A DNA stretch of 32,436 nucleotides from Lachnospiraceae bacterium (lineage in GTDB: Bacteria > Bacillota > Clostridia > Lachnospirales > Lachnospiraceae): the NCBI GenBank assembly GCA_017536965.1, contig JAFWCK010000110.1:1-32436 (forward strand), given 5' to 3'. A program made the position numbers and the translations under genes. The notes beneath the pieces were generated by a model that did not search any database, was not told the origin of the DNA, and saw only the letters and a list, made by a program, of their open reading frames with translations. This document shows positions 18,349 to 25,950 of this stretch, piece by piece. Position 1 is the first letter of the stretch; each line of letters opens with the position of its first letter.

Positions 18349-18717
18349 ATGTACAAAATGTGACCCTGCTGCAGGGTACCATTATTTAGGTCACTCAAAT
18401 CCGTCTGCTTCTGTGACCTGATTAAGGAAGACCTCCATTTAGGTCACGGAAAATAGAAGAAATCCGTGACCTGTTTTCTGGTACCCTTCATATAGGTCAC
18501 TGGAAAAGAAGAAAAACCGTGACCTAGGAGAAGGAGACCAGCGATTAGGTCACTCAAAATGGCAAAAATGAGTGACCTAAACAAGAACATCATCATATTG
18601 GGTCACATCAAGAAGCCAAAACAAGTGACCTGATAAAGGTCATATTCTATTCAGGTCACTCTTTTCCGAGTTAAAAGTGACCTGAATAAAGGGTCGTGCG
18701 AATCAGGTCATTTTTTT
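18307..18717. repeat. Eight-unit palindromic array with 53-bp period
   Basis: GTGACC(C/T), 21 nt, then (A/G)GGTCA(C/T) repeats eight times. Left halves start at 18308, 18360, 18413, 18466, 18519, 18572, 18625 and 18677; right halves at 18336, 18388, 18441, 18494, 18547, 18600, 18653 and 18705. Within units the gap is always 21 nt; between units it is 17 or 18 nt. The interiors are not conserved, so this is not CRISPR. Bases next to the 7-mers change together so that they stay complementary (AA/TT, GA/TC inside the 21-nt gaps; TCA/TGA, GG/CC in the 18-nt gaps). The last unit also ends in a T tract and could terminate plus-strand transcription. Confidence 0.93.
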
Positions 18718-18720
18718 CAT

Positions 18721-18755
18721 AAAAAAGGGCTGCCGCGTCAGATGCGACAGCCCTT
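18721..18755 (-). terminator. Intrinsic terminator of the CofE-like gene
   Basis: Read on the minus strand, AAGGGCTG, an inner GCG/CGC pairing and CAGCCCTT followed by TTTT form a terminator 61 bp past the stop codon of the gene ending at 18816. Confidence 0.85.
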
Positions 18756-18815
18756 GAGCTTTACAAAATCACTCGTCTAAGGAATGATCAGAACCTCTGC
18801 TATAGAGAGATCAGA

Positions 18816-20009
18816 TCAATCGTCTGAATAGTTATCAAAGTAGCCCTGAATGTAGACGAAAGGTGTGCCTTTATCGCCGGAACCGCTGGTCAGGTCGCAT
18901 AAGGATCCGAGCAGGTCGGTCAGCTGGCGCGGGGTGGTGCCTTCGGTGGACATCTGTCCCTTCAGGTTGGCATCTTTTTCTTTGATCGCCTGTACCATAG
19001 CGTCTTTCAGTTCCTCACCCTTCAGGTCTGCAAACTGGTTGTCAGCGAGGTACTTCATCTTCAGCTCGTTCGGCTGGCCGTGAAGACCATCTGTGAAACC
19101 AGGGGAAACGACCGGGTCTGCAAGCTCCCAGATCTTTCCGACCGGATCCTTGAATGCGCCGTCGCCGTAGACCATGACTTCGATCTCTTTGCCGGTGCGC
19201 TCTTTCAGGTCTGCCTGAACGCCGTTAACGAATTCCTGGCAGTTGATCGGGAACAGCTTGATGGTATCTTCTGTTGCCTTGTTGGAGCCCAAGATGCCGT
19301 AGTCCGGGTTGTAGCCGGAGCCATCGACAGGGGCATTCAACAGCTCGTCCATGCAGAAGACACGCTCGCCGCCAGCTTCTAAGATCAGTCGTTTGGTACG
19401 CTTGCGGGTGTGGATGTCAGCGCAGATAACGTCTTTGGTGTAATCCAGGATCTTCCGTGGATTGTTGGCAAAGACGATCTCGGCCTCAGCGCCTTCCTCT
19501 TCAATCAGTTCTTTGTAATAGTTAACGTAATCAACATCGGTAAATGTATGCTTGGACTTGCCGAACATTCCCTCAAACTCTGCCTGGGAGAGTACGTCCT
19601 TGTAAGGATCGATTCCCTTTTCATCAAGCAGATCAAGATCGAGAAGGTGATTGCCGACCTCGTCGCTCGGATAGCTAAGCATCAGAACGACCTTCTTGCA
19701 GCCCTTAGCGATTCCTCTCAGACAGATAGCGAATCTGTTGCGGGAGAGGATAGGGAAGACTACGCCGACTGTGCCGCCGCCCAGTTTGTTGCGGACATCC
19801 GTTGCAAGCTGTTCAGTGGTTGCGTAGTTTTTTTCGGAACGAGCCAAGATGGATTCTGTGATCGCAAGTACATCTTTTCTACCGACTTCGAATTCACCTG
19901 CTTCGATGCAGTCAACGACTGTGTCTACAACGATCTTGCGAAGGTCATCGCCTTCTTTGACGATCGGTGCACGCAGGCCTCTTGAAATAGTTCCAACTCT
20001 TCTCTGCAT
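18816..20009 (-). CDS. F420-0:gamma-glutamyl ligase-like (CofE/COG1478-like) protein
   Basis: The 397-residue protein starts MQRRVGTISRGLRAPIVKEGDDLRK. It contains DVLAITESILARSE, typical of the CofE family, where the phrase D-V-L-V-I-T-x-K-I-V follows the start. CofE adds glutamate to deazaflavin F420 in methanogens and actinobacteria. Many Clostridia carry longer CofE-like homologs without F420 genes, and none of the other cof genes are in this window, so the true substrate is open. No signal peptide is visible. The start has AAAGGAGATG, and a terminator follows. Codon use is that of a well-expressed backbone gene. Confidence 0.68.
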   Translation of the reverse strand: MQRRVGTISRGLRAPIVKEGDDLRKIVVDTVVDCIEAGEFEVGRKDVLAITESILARSEKNYATTEQLATDVRNKLGGGTVGVVFPILSRNRFAICLRGIAKGCKKVVLMLSYPSDEVGNHLLDLDLLDEKGIDPYKDVLSQAEFEGMFGKSKHTFTDVDYVNYYKELIEEEGAEAEIVFANNPRKILDYTKDVICADIHTRKRTKRLILEAGGERVFCMDELLNAPVDGSGYNPDYGILGSNKATEDTIKLFPINCQEFVNGVQADLKERTGKEIEVMVYGDGAFKDPVGKIWELADPVVSPGFTDGLHGQPNELKMKYLADNQFADLKGEELKDAMVQAIKEKDANLKGQMSTEGTTPRQLTDLLGSLCDLTSGSGDKGTPFVYIQGYFDNYSDD

Positions 20010-20183
20010 TTTTTTACATCTCCTTTGTTTTTATTGCATCTAAAGTATAGCATAAAGAGGATAGCCGAAAAACCAGAAATGAGGGTGCAAAATTACCAAA
20101 ATTTTGGCCGAAATGGGGCTGTTTGAGGGAATATTTACGGTTTGCGAAAGGGGCAGTATCACCCTCTTTTTTTGCAAAATAAC

Positions 20184-20215
20184 TTGTAGCATCAACGCGG
20201 TGTTTACTATATAAT
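20184..20215 (+). promoter_or_regulatory. Promoter placed directly at the azlC start codon
   Basis: TATAAT lies at 20210-20215 (overlapping TATATA at 20208), with TTGTAG at 20184-20189 as a possible -35. Transcription from it should begin near 20222, essentially at the azlC ATG (20223). No ribosome binding site precedes that ATG, so the transcript would be leaderless. Confidence 0.5.
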
Positions 20216-20222
20216 AGCGCAC

Positions 20223-20927
20223 ATGAGACGAGAACTCCTCAAAATGGGAATCATAGCGGGAATCCCGATCGCACTGGGCTACTTTGCGGTCTCTTTTACC
20301 TTTGGCATGATGGCAGTGAAGGGCGGCCTTACCACCCTGCAGGCAGTCATCATTTCCCTGACCAATGTGACCAGCGCCGGCCAGTTTGCAGGCCTGGATA
20401 TCATCTTTGCGCAGGGCACACTGTGGGAGATGGCGCTGACCCAGCTGACCATCAACCTGCGCTACATGCTGATGAGTTTTTCCATTTCCCAGAAACTGGA
20501 TCAGAAATCCGCATTTTTCCACCGCTTTATTATGGCACATGGTATGACCGATGAGATCTTTGGCGTCAGTGCAGCAACGCCGGGCAAGGTATCGCCGTAC
20601 TTCTTTTATGGGGCGATGCTGGTAGCCATTCCGGGCTGGACCATCGGTACGCTGGTGGGCGGCATCGCCGGCTCCATCCTGCCGAATATCGTGATCAGCG
20701 CGCTGAGCGTGGCCATTTACGGTATGTTCCTGGCCATCATCATCCCGCCTGCCAAGAAGAATAAGACACTCGTCTGGGTCATCCTGCTGGCGATGGCTCT
20801 GAGCGCTTGCTTTACTTATATTCCGGGGGTCAACAAGATTTCCAGAGGATTTGCGATCATTATTGTAACCGTTGTTGTGGCAGGGCTGGCCAGTGTGCTG
20901 CGGCCGATCAAGGAGGAGAGGCAATGA
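20223..20927 (+). CDS. azlC: AzlC-family branched-chain amino acid exporter large subunit
   Basis: This 234-residue multi-pass membrane protein matches AzlC: GIPIALGYFAVSFTFGMMA near the start, NVTSAGQFAGLDI, LTQLTINLRYMLMSFSISQKL and HGMTDEIF are family hallmarks. AzlC with AzlD exports branched-chain amino acids or analogues such as azaleucine. The start at 20223 fits the family N-terminus but lacks a ribosome binding site and lies just after a -10 box. Its TGA overlaps the azlD ATG (ATGA), so the two are translationally coupled. Confidence 0.95.
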   Translation: MRRELLKMGIIAGIPIALGYFAVSFTFGMMAVKGGLTTLQAVIISLTNVTSAGQFAGLDIIFAQGTLWEMALTQLTINLRYMLMSFSISQKLDQKSAFFHRFIMAHGMTDEIFGVSAATPGKVSPYFFYGAMLVAIPGWTIGTLVGGIAGSILPNIVISALSVAIYGMFLAIIIPPAKKNKTLVWVILLAMALSACFTYIPGVNKISRGFAIIIVTVVVAGLASVLRPIKEERQ

Positions 20928-21235
20928 ACGTGTATCTTTATGTCCTCGTCATGGCCGGCGTCACCTATCTGGTCCGTATGCTGCCGCTGGTTCTGGCAAG
21001 AAAAGAAATCAAAAACCGTTATATCAAGTCATTCCTGTTTTATGTGCCTTATGCCTGCCTGGCGGCGATGACATTCCCGGCTATCTTAAGCTCGACAGAC
21101 TACCTGATCTCAGCCGTCGTGGGATTTGCTGTTGCCATCTTGTTGGCATATCTGGAAAAGAGTATGATTATCGTAGCAGTAGCAGCGTGCGCGGCAGTGT
21201 TTGTATGCGAGCAGATCATCCGCTGGATCGCGTAG
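20924..21235 (+). CDS. azlD: AzlD-family branched-chain amino acid exporter small subunit
   Basis: The 103-residue, mostly hydrophobic protein starts MNVYLYVLVMAGVTYLVRMLPLVL, the AzlD signature, and has about three to four membrane helices. It is the partner of AzlC. The ATG at 20924 overlaps the azlC stop and follows AAGGAGGAGAGGCA, so this start is preferred over the longer frame opening at 20807. Confidence 0.95.
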   Translation: MNVYLYVLVMAGVTYLVRMLPLVLARKEIKNRYIKSFLFYVPYACLAAMTFPAILSSTDYLISAVVGFAVAILLAYLEKSMIIVAVAACAAVFVCEQIIRWIA

Positions 21236-21266
21236 CGGCGGTATAGGGTAATATAAGGAGTTTATT

Positions 21267-22400
21267 ATGGCAAAAGCAAAGAAATACACATATAAAGTGA
21301 AAGAAAAAAAGAAAAAAAGCCCGCTGGCAAAAGTCTTTACCATTATCGGTATTATCGTTGCGGCGATCATTGTGATCGCGGCTGCTTATGTTGCATATGT
21401 GTTTATTGATTTCCAACGGATCGATGACAATCAGGTGCTCACAGCTTACGGCGAGGAAGAGCAGGAGAAGTTTTCGACCGGCAAAGAGATGACCATCATC
21501 AGCTATAACATTGGATTTGGTGCGTACAGCGATGACTACACCTTCTTCATGGACGGCGGCAAGGAAAGCTGGGCATTCTCCAAGGAAGCGGTTTATGAGA
21601 ATATCGACGGAGCAATGGGTGTGATGGACAGATTTGATCCGGAGATCGCGCTATTCCAGGAGGTCGACTTTGATGGCACTAGATCTTATCATATCGATGA
21701 GATTGAGCTGGTACAAAATGCGATGTGGGAACTTGGCGATTATTCAACAATGTTCGCGCAGAACTATGACAGCCCGTTCCTGATGTATCCGATCACACAG
21801 CCGCATGGCAAAAACAAAGCCGGCATTATGACCTTTTCAAAGGCAAAAATCACGGATGGACTGCGCAGGAGCCTGCCTATAGAAGAAGGCCTTTCCAAAG
21901 TGCTCGACCTTGACCGCTGCTACTCGAAGGCACGCATTCCGGTTGAGAACGGCAAGGAACTGGTTGTTTACAATATGCATCTTTCTGCGTATACCGCAAA
22001 GGCCGAGACGGCGGAGATCCAGCTGGGGATGGTCGTGCAGGATATGCAGGCAGAATATGATAAAGGAAATTACTGCATCGCCGGCGGCGATTTTAACCGC
22101 GATCTTTTAGGTAATTCGCCTGCGATCTTCCATACAGACAGGCTGGATGACAACTGGGCGCAGCCGGTGAATATGTCTCTGTTTACAGATGACATCACCC
22201 TCGTGGCGCCGTACCAGGAGACAGAAAGGGCTGCATCCTGCCGGAATCCGAACAAACCGTTTAAGAAGGGTGATTTTGTGGTAACGGTCGATGGCTTTAT
22301 TGTTTCGGCAAATGTCGAAGTGACCTATTCGAACGTCATCGAGACCGGGTTTAAATACTCAGACCATAACCCGGTGTGGATGAAATTTATATTGAAATAA
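21267..22400 (+). CDS. Membrane-anchored endonuclease/exonuclease/phosphatase-family protein
   Basis: The 377-residue protein has a lysine-rich cytoplasmic N-terminus and one transmembrane helix (about 26-51), then an extracytoplasmic EEP domain. Metal and catalytic motifs are SYNIGFG (about 76), QEVD with Glu132, GGDFN with Asp275, and SDHNP with His367. The superfamily hydrolyses phosphodiesters in nucleic acids, phosphoinositides or sphingomyelin. With a surface location, a lipid or nucleotide phosphodiesterase is more likely than DNA repair. AAGGAGTTTATT precedes the ATG. It lies 31 bp after azlD and may be co-transcribed. Confidence 0.88.
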   Translation: MAKAKKYTYKVKEKKKKSPLAKVFTIIGIIVAAIIVIAAAYVAYVFIDFQRIDDNQVLTAYGEEEQEKFSTGKEMTIISYNIGFGAYSDDYTFFMDGGKESWAFSKEAVYENIDGAMGVMDRFDPEIALFQEVDFDGTRSYHIDEIELVQNAMWELGDYSTMFAQNYDSPFLMYPITQPHGKNKAGIMTFSKAKITDGLRRSLPIEEGLSKVLDLDRCYSKARIPVENGKELVVYNMHLSAYTAKAETAEIQLGMVVQDMQAEYDKGNYCIAGGDFNRDLLGNSPAIFHTDRLDDNWAQPVNMSLFTDDITLVAPYQETERAASCRNPNKPFKKGDFVVTVDGFIVSANVEVTYSNVIETGFKYSDHNPVWMKFILK

Positions 22401-22409
22401 TAAGATTGA

Positions 22410-22641
22410 ACTTCATTTCAAAAAATGTCCAAAAAATTGCGTTTTTGTACCTCTTAGAGTTTCTTTCGACAAATAAGTTGAAAAGAATGAATTTCTAATC
22501 ATTTTGAAGAATGGCTTAAAATCAATGTTTTTTGGATATCAAGTAGAAAGACCGACGCCACAGGGGATTATCAGAAACCATTTTTTGCTGAAAAAGGGGT
22601 ACAAAAACGAAGATTTCTGGACATTTTTGAAATTGTGAAGT
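22410..22641. repeat. Long imperfect inverted repeat between the EEP gene and tRNA-Gly
   Basis: The left arm (about 22410-22454) and right arm (about 22596-22641) are imperfect reverse complements over about 45 bp. Matching blocks include ACTTCA, TTTCAAAAA(A)TGTCC and CGTTTTTGTACC. The 140 bp between is AT-rich with no gene. The 300-bp gap holds only this structure and the tRNA promoter. It resembles a small non-autonomous repeat or a large hairpin; no transposase is present. Confidence 0.7.
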
Positions 22642-22646
22642 CCTAA

Positions 22647-22675
22647 TTGACAAACGGGCCAACTTAGGGTATATT
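22647..22675 (+). promoter_or_regulatory. Promoter of tRNA-Gly
   Basis: TTGACA (22647-22652) and TATATT (22670-22675) are 17 bp apart, placing the start about 20 bp before the mature tRNA. Confidence 0.88.
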
Positions 22676-22700
22676 ATCCATTGCGTCAAGCGACGTACTT

Positions 22701-22773
22701 GCGATAGTGGCGTAGTTGGTAACGCGCGACCTTGCCAAGGTCGAGACCGCGGGTTCGAGCCCCGTCTATCGCT
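22701..22773 (+). tRNA. tRNA-Gly (GCC anticodon)
   Basis: The acceptor GCGATAG pairs with CTATCGC, the T arm GCGGG-TTCGAGC-CCCGT is standard, and the anticodon stem CGACC/GGTCG encloses TTGCCAA, giving anticodon GCC. CCA is not encoded. The 3' end is the integration site of the elements that follow, and the tRNA stays intact. Confidence 0.97.
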
Positions 22774-22775
22774 CG
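22754..22775 (+). other. Attachment site att1 (attL of element 1, within tRNA-Gly)
   Basis: A 22-bp core beginning TTCGAGCCCC and ending TATCGCTCG covers the T loop to the 3' end of the tRNA plus two bases. It recurs exactly at 26868 and 29370 with different bases on both sides. Confidence 0.92.
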
Positions 22776-22778
22776 AGA

Positions 22779-22806
22779 AAAAGGACATCCGAAGGGATGT
22801 CCTTTT
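22779..22806. terminator. Terminator at the left end of element 1
   Basis: AAAAGGACATCC and GGATGTCCTTTT form a 12-bp stem just after the tRNA. It can end tRNA transcription and, on the other strand, the tetR transcript ending at 22817. Confidence 0.92.
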
Positions 22807-22816
22807 GTCATTTAAA

Positions 22817-23368
22817 TCACTCTTGAGACACGCTGAATTTCAAACTCTTAATTGATTCGGGGAAAAGCTGATAAAGCTCATCTGTACAAAATTGAAAAGT
22901 GGAAATGTCATTATCATCGAGTGGCCAGTTTATGCCTGTTACAGAGATGCCGCCAATAATGATGCGGGATTGGAAATACTCGGAACGTGTCAGACCTTCT
23001 CCGTTTCGATTGCGGCGTGCTAAATCTTCTAAAAATGCCATAGATGCTTCAATGATATAATCATTTGTGGAATTTGAACCCTTGTATTGAGCAATATTAT
23101 TTTTCGTTTTTTCATGTAATGAGTGAAATTGAATTGCAATGTTATAAAGTAGTTCCCAAAGATTAGAAGAAGCTCTGAAACTGTCTTTCAATATCACGTC
23201 GTAATTAAAACTCATAACATCATATTTATCCTTAAAATAACGGTAGAAAGTTGTTTTTCCGACACCAGCCTTTTCAATGATCATTTTCGTCGTAATATCT
23301 TCGATCGTATTTCTTTTTAGTAGATCATTAAACGAATGCAGAATCAATAATTTAGTTCTATTAGTCAT
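22817..23368 (-). CDS. TetR/AcrR-family transcriptional regulator
   Basis: The 183-residue protein has an N-terminal TetR helix-turn-helix (about 5-50) with the family phrase IIEKAGVGKTTFYRYFKDKYD. The C-terminal ligand/dimerisation domain (about 60-180) is divergent. It is transcribed away from the LinD-like operon with a 178-bp shared intergenic region, the classical layout of a repressor controlling its neighbour and itself in response to a small molecule. The start codon at 23368 follows AATGAGGTGAATCC. Confidence 0.92.
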   Translation of the reverse strand: MTNRTKLLILHSFNDLLKRNTIEDITTKMIIEKAGVGKTTFYRYFKDKYDVMSFNYDVILKDSFRASSNLWELLYNIAIQFHSLHEKTKNNIAQYKGSNSTNDYIIEASMAFLEDLARRNRNGEGLTRSEYFQSRIIIGGISVTGINWPLDDNDISTFQFCTDELYQLFPESIKSLKFSVSQE

Positions 23369-23423
23369 TTGGATTCACCTCATTGAAAATGTTTTCTGTA
23401 AAATAGAACAAATTTATTAAATT

Positions 23424-23438
23424 GTACCATATTGGGAC
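23424..23438. promoter_or_regulatory. Possible TetR operator in the divergent region
   Basis: GTACC-ATATT-GGGAC is a 15-bp inverted repeat with one mismatch between tetR and the LinD-like gene. A weak promoter (TTGGAC at 23487, TAATAA at 23509, 16-bp spacing) for the operon lies further downstream. The call rests on position and symmetry only. Confidence 0.3.
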
Positions 23439-23546
23439 ACATTTATAAATCAGTTCCTTTATTAGATAACGAGTTTTGTATATCATTTGGACATCTGAAA
23501 GCGGATGCTAATAACTCAAATAAGCCGTTGAGAAAGGAGAAATGGT

Positions 23547-25544
23547 ATGAGTGTGTCTTATCAAATGACTGCAACTGAAACAGTTCCGAATGCAAGGAGA
23601 AGAACGATCATGCTCTCTGATGTTCCAACCTACATGATGGGACCGTTTCAAAAAAAACTTTTTGCGAGGACCAATGTTATTTACCTGGTAATGCTGATCG
23701 TAGGGATCCTTCCATCGATTCTTGACCGGGCTGGCATTGTCAGTTTCTCGCCAAAAATTTTGGCCGCCTTCTGGGGACTGTGGTTTCCCGGGGCAGGGCT
23801 AATTGCTACAGGAACGATAGCCGGAATCATTCTGGGAATCATTATTGCTTTGTTTTATGCAAAGTTTGCAACACTGGTAGAATCTCTCTCAGGAATGATG
23901 CTTTTGCTCATTTACCTTTGGGTCGCTCCAATTATTGCAGCACCTTTTTTAGCAAAAAATCCGATCCCGTTATATGGATGGCTGATCATCTTTGCTGTGT
24001 TTTTGATCATTCAGCTCGACCGTTTCCACTCTGCATCAAAAACGCATAAGGAGAAACTCCGTCTGAGACAAGAAAATATCGATTGCTATCAGGCTTTAGT
24101 TGAAGAGCTTAAGAGTAATCAAAAGGAACCACAGAATCCGTCCGAACGAGAACTGAGCGAAGATGATGTGAAGGCTACACGGTTTTTATTTGATTTCACT
24201 CTGAATCGGGAGGAAGGAGATATAACAGGATATGACATTGCTGACCAGATTCAGCTCGGTGCGGTTCGTTACAGTTGGGATTATCTTGGGTATGCGCTGG
24301 CTGAGATGCAATGCTTTTATACCCCGAACTTCCATGGATACCTGAATCATGCACAGCAATATGTCATTGACAGCCTGACAACGGAGCAAGGATGTGGCTA
24401 CTGGAAAATGGAAAACTTATGGGGAAATCTCTCTCTTAGTGCGGATCCTGTGAAAAAAGATAATATTATGTATTCGGGCTGGAGTGGCATTCTTCCTGTT
24501 TTATATACCGGAAATACCGGAGATCTGCGGTATGAAAAAGAAGGCGCCTTAAACTTCAGACCTTATAAAAATCAGAAAAAAAGTTTTCCATACAATAACG
24601 AATCGCTCGTTAAGGCGATTGCAAAACAATGGGAAAAGAAAGATTCCGCTCTGATTCCATGCGAGCCGCATTATGCATTTCCTTGGTGTAATGGGTACGG
24701 GATCATTACTGTTCAGGCGTATGATCGGATTCATGGGACGGATTATGTGGAAAAATCTTATTCAAAGTTGGAAAAAAGATTGACGGAGGATTGGACAGAT
24801 CCGGACGGAAGACTGTGTACGGTAAAAAATACTTTGATAGGAACAATGGCATCAGCTGTTCCCGGAGATATGCAGGCAGCCTCCAATTTCGCTGTGAGCC
24901 GGATTTATAATCCATTTGATCCTGGCTTGGCGGAAAAAGAGTATGTATTGGGAAAACATACTGTATTCGGGGAAAATGCAAATGGAGAGATTGAAGCAAA
25001 ACTTGGACCATGGGATAAGCTGCAAGATACCGGTAATTTTAAAAGAGGTCCGGGTAGCTTAGTTGGCGGAAGTGCTTCAGCCGCGAAGGAAATGGGAGAC
25101 ATTGCATTTGCAGAGGAATTACTGCGAATCGCGGATGAAACGTTGGAGAGAGTTGATGATGTCAATTGCCATTATTATAAAAATGCTTCGACCGGAGCAA
25201 ATGCAATGATCGTTCTTGCAAGACTGGCGCAAAAAGATGATTTATATAATATGGTGCATCATGGTCCCGGGAAAGCTGCGCTCGAAGGCCCGATATTAAC
25301 GGATTGTAAATATCCGGAGGTCCTTGTTGCAAAAGCAAGAAGCCATACGGGAGATGACCTGGAATTAGTTTTATATAACGGGAAAGAAGCAGGAATATAT
25401 GAGATCGGAATCGAACGTCTCATTCCGGGTCAGATGTATTGTATTGAGGAAACAGAAGAATCGTTTATTGCAGATCAGGACGGTCGCGTTCATCTTAAAG
25501 TTGCTCTGAACGGGCGTACCGAATTGCATATTAGAAAACGATAG
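23547..25544 (+). CDS. Membrane-anchored linalool dehydratase/isomerase (LinD)-like protein
   Basis: This 665-residue protein has four to five hydrophobic helices in residues 42-160, a charged linker, and a soluble domain (about 200-560) that matches the linalool dehydratase/isomerase family. Family-like segments are DNIMYSGWSGIL, NTGDLRYEKEGALNF, then CEPHYAFPWCNGYG and YDRIHGTDY. Cys372 and Cys381, nine residues apart, correspond to the catalytic pair Cys171/Cys180 of Castellaniella LinD, which hydrates beta-myrcene and dehydrates linalool. A C-terminal beta region (about 580-665) follows. The ATG has AAAGGAGAAATGGT. It leads the operon under divergent TetR control. A hydro-lyase or isomerase acting on a lipophilic substrate at the membrane is a reasonable inference; the substrate is unknown. 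Confidence 0.8.
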   Translation: MSVSYQMTATETVPNARRRTIMLSDVPTYMMGPFQKKLFARTNVIYLVMLIVGILPSILDRAGIVSFSPKILAAFWGLWFPGAGLIATGTIAGIILGIIIALFYAKFATLVESLSGMMLLLIYLWVAPIIAAPFLAKNPIPLYGWLIIFAVFLIIQLDRFHSASKTHKEKLRLRQENIDCYQALVEELKSNQKEPQNPSERELSEDDVKATRFLFDFTLNREEGDITGYDIADQIQLGAVRYSWDYLGYALAEMQCFYTPNFHGYLNHAQQYVIDSLTTEQGCGYWKMENLWGNLSLSADPVKKDNIMYSGWSGILPVLYTGNTGDLRYEKEGALNFRPYKNQKKSFPYNNESLVKAIAKQWEKKDSALIPCEPHYAFPWCNGYGIITVQAYDRIHGTDYVEKSYSKLEKRLTEDWTDPDGRLCTVKNTLIGTMASAVPGDMQAASNFAVSRIYNPFDPGLAEKEYVLGKHTVFGENANGEIEAKLGPWDKLQDTGNFKRGPGSLVGGSASAAKEMGDIAFAEELLRIADETLERVDDVNCHYYKNASTGANAMIVLARLAQKDDLYNMVHHGPGKAALEGPILTDCKYPEVLVAKARSHTGDDLELVLYNGKEAGIYEIGIERLIPGQMYCIEETEESFIADQDGRVHLKVALNGRTELHIRKR

Positions 25545-25555
25545 GAGGAAATACG

Positions 25556-25834
25556 ATGTGTCCATGTTGTGTATTGGGAGTCATTTTTATTGCACAGATT
25601 CTTGCTTTGGTGCGATGGTTTCAAAAGAAAATCCTCAAAAAGGATATTAAGCCGGAGGACGAGTATTGGAAACCGGAGTCCATTCTAACACCGAAAATGC
25701 AGGCACTATTTCATAACAAAAAGAAGCTTGCGATTATAAGCATTGTGATAGTTTTGGAGGTAGCGGCATTAGTTCTGCTTATAAAGTTTGATGGGTTTAT
25801 GTTTATCAAGCATCTGTTTATGATGCTGCAGTAG
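25556..25834 (+). CDS. Small membrane protein with two predicted transmembrane segments
   Basis: I do not recognise this 92-residue protein. It starts MCPCCVLGVIFIAQ with a CPCC cluster, has one hydrophobic segment at about 4-20, a charged central stretch (KKILKKDIKPEDEYWKPES) and a second helix at about 60-80. The ribosome binding site is AGGAGGAAATACG and the gap to the LinD-like gene is 11 bp, so it is in the same operon. It could be an accessory or scaffold subunit of the membrane enzyme. Confidence 0.75.
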   Translation: MCPCCVLGVIFIAQILALVRWFQKKILKKDIKPEDEYWKPESILTPKMQALFHNKKKLAIISIVIVLEVAALVLLIKFDGFMFIKHLFMMLQ

Positions 25835-25846
25835 AAAGGAGATATT

Positions 25847-25933
25847 ATGAAACCTTTATTTATGCTGGCAGGAGCATTAACCGGGGTTTTAACCATTGCG
25901 ATGGTAGTTATTTGCATAGTAGCAAATGTATAG
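25847..25933 (+). CDS. 28-residue single-helix membrane peptide
   Basis: An ATG at 25847 preceded by GAAAGGAGATATT opens 28 codons, MKPLFMLAGALTG onward, ending IVANV. Almost the whole peptide is one hydrophobic helix. The strong ribosome binding site, 12-bp spacing from the previous gene and 17-bp spacing to the next argue for a real gene missed by length cut-offs. It could be a small regulatory subunit. Confidence 0.68.
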   Translation: MKPLFMLAGALTGVLTIAMVVICIVANV

Positions 25934-25950
25934 ACAAAGAGGAGAAAAAA

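Noticed and set aside
18307..18717. CRISPR array
   Set aside because: Only 7-mers are conserved, in alternating inverted orientation; there is no repeat of 23 bp or more and no cas gene.
18816..20009. Evidence for F420 biosynthesis in this organism
   Set aside because: Only a CofE-like gene is present; homologs occur widely without F420 genes.
20040..20924. 294-codon minus-strand ORF opposite azlC
   Set aside because: Composition is low-complexity His/Gln/Arg-rich, with no ribosome binding site; it is the reverse shadow of azlC.
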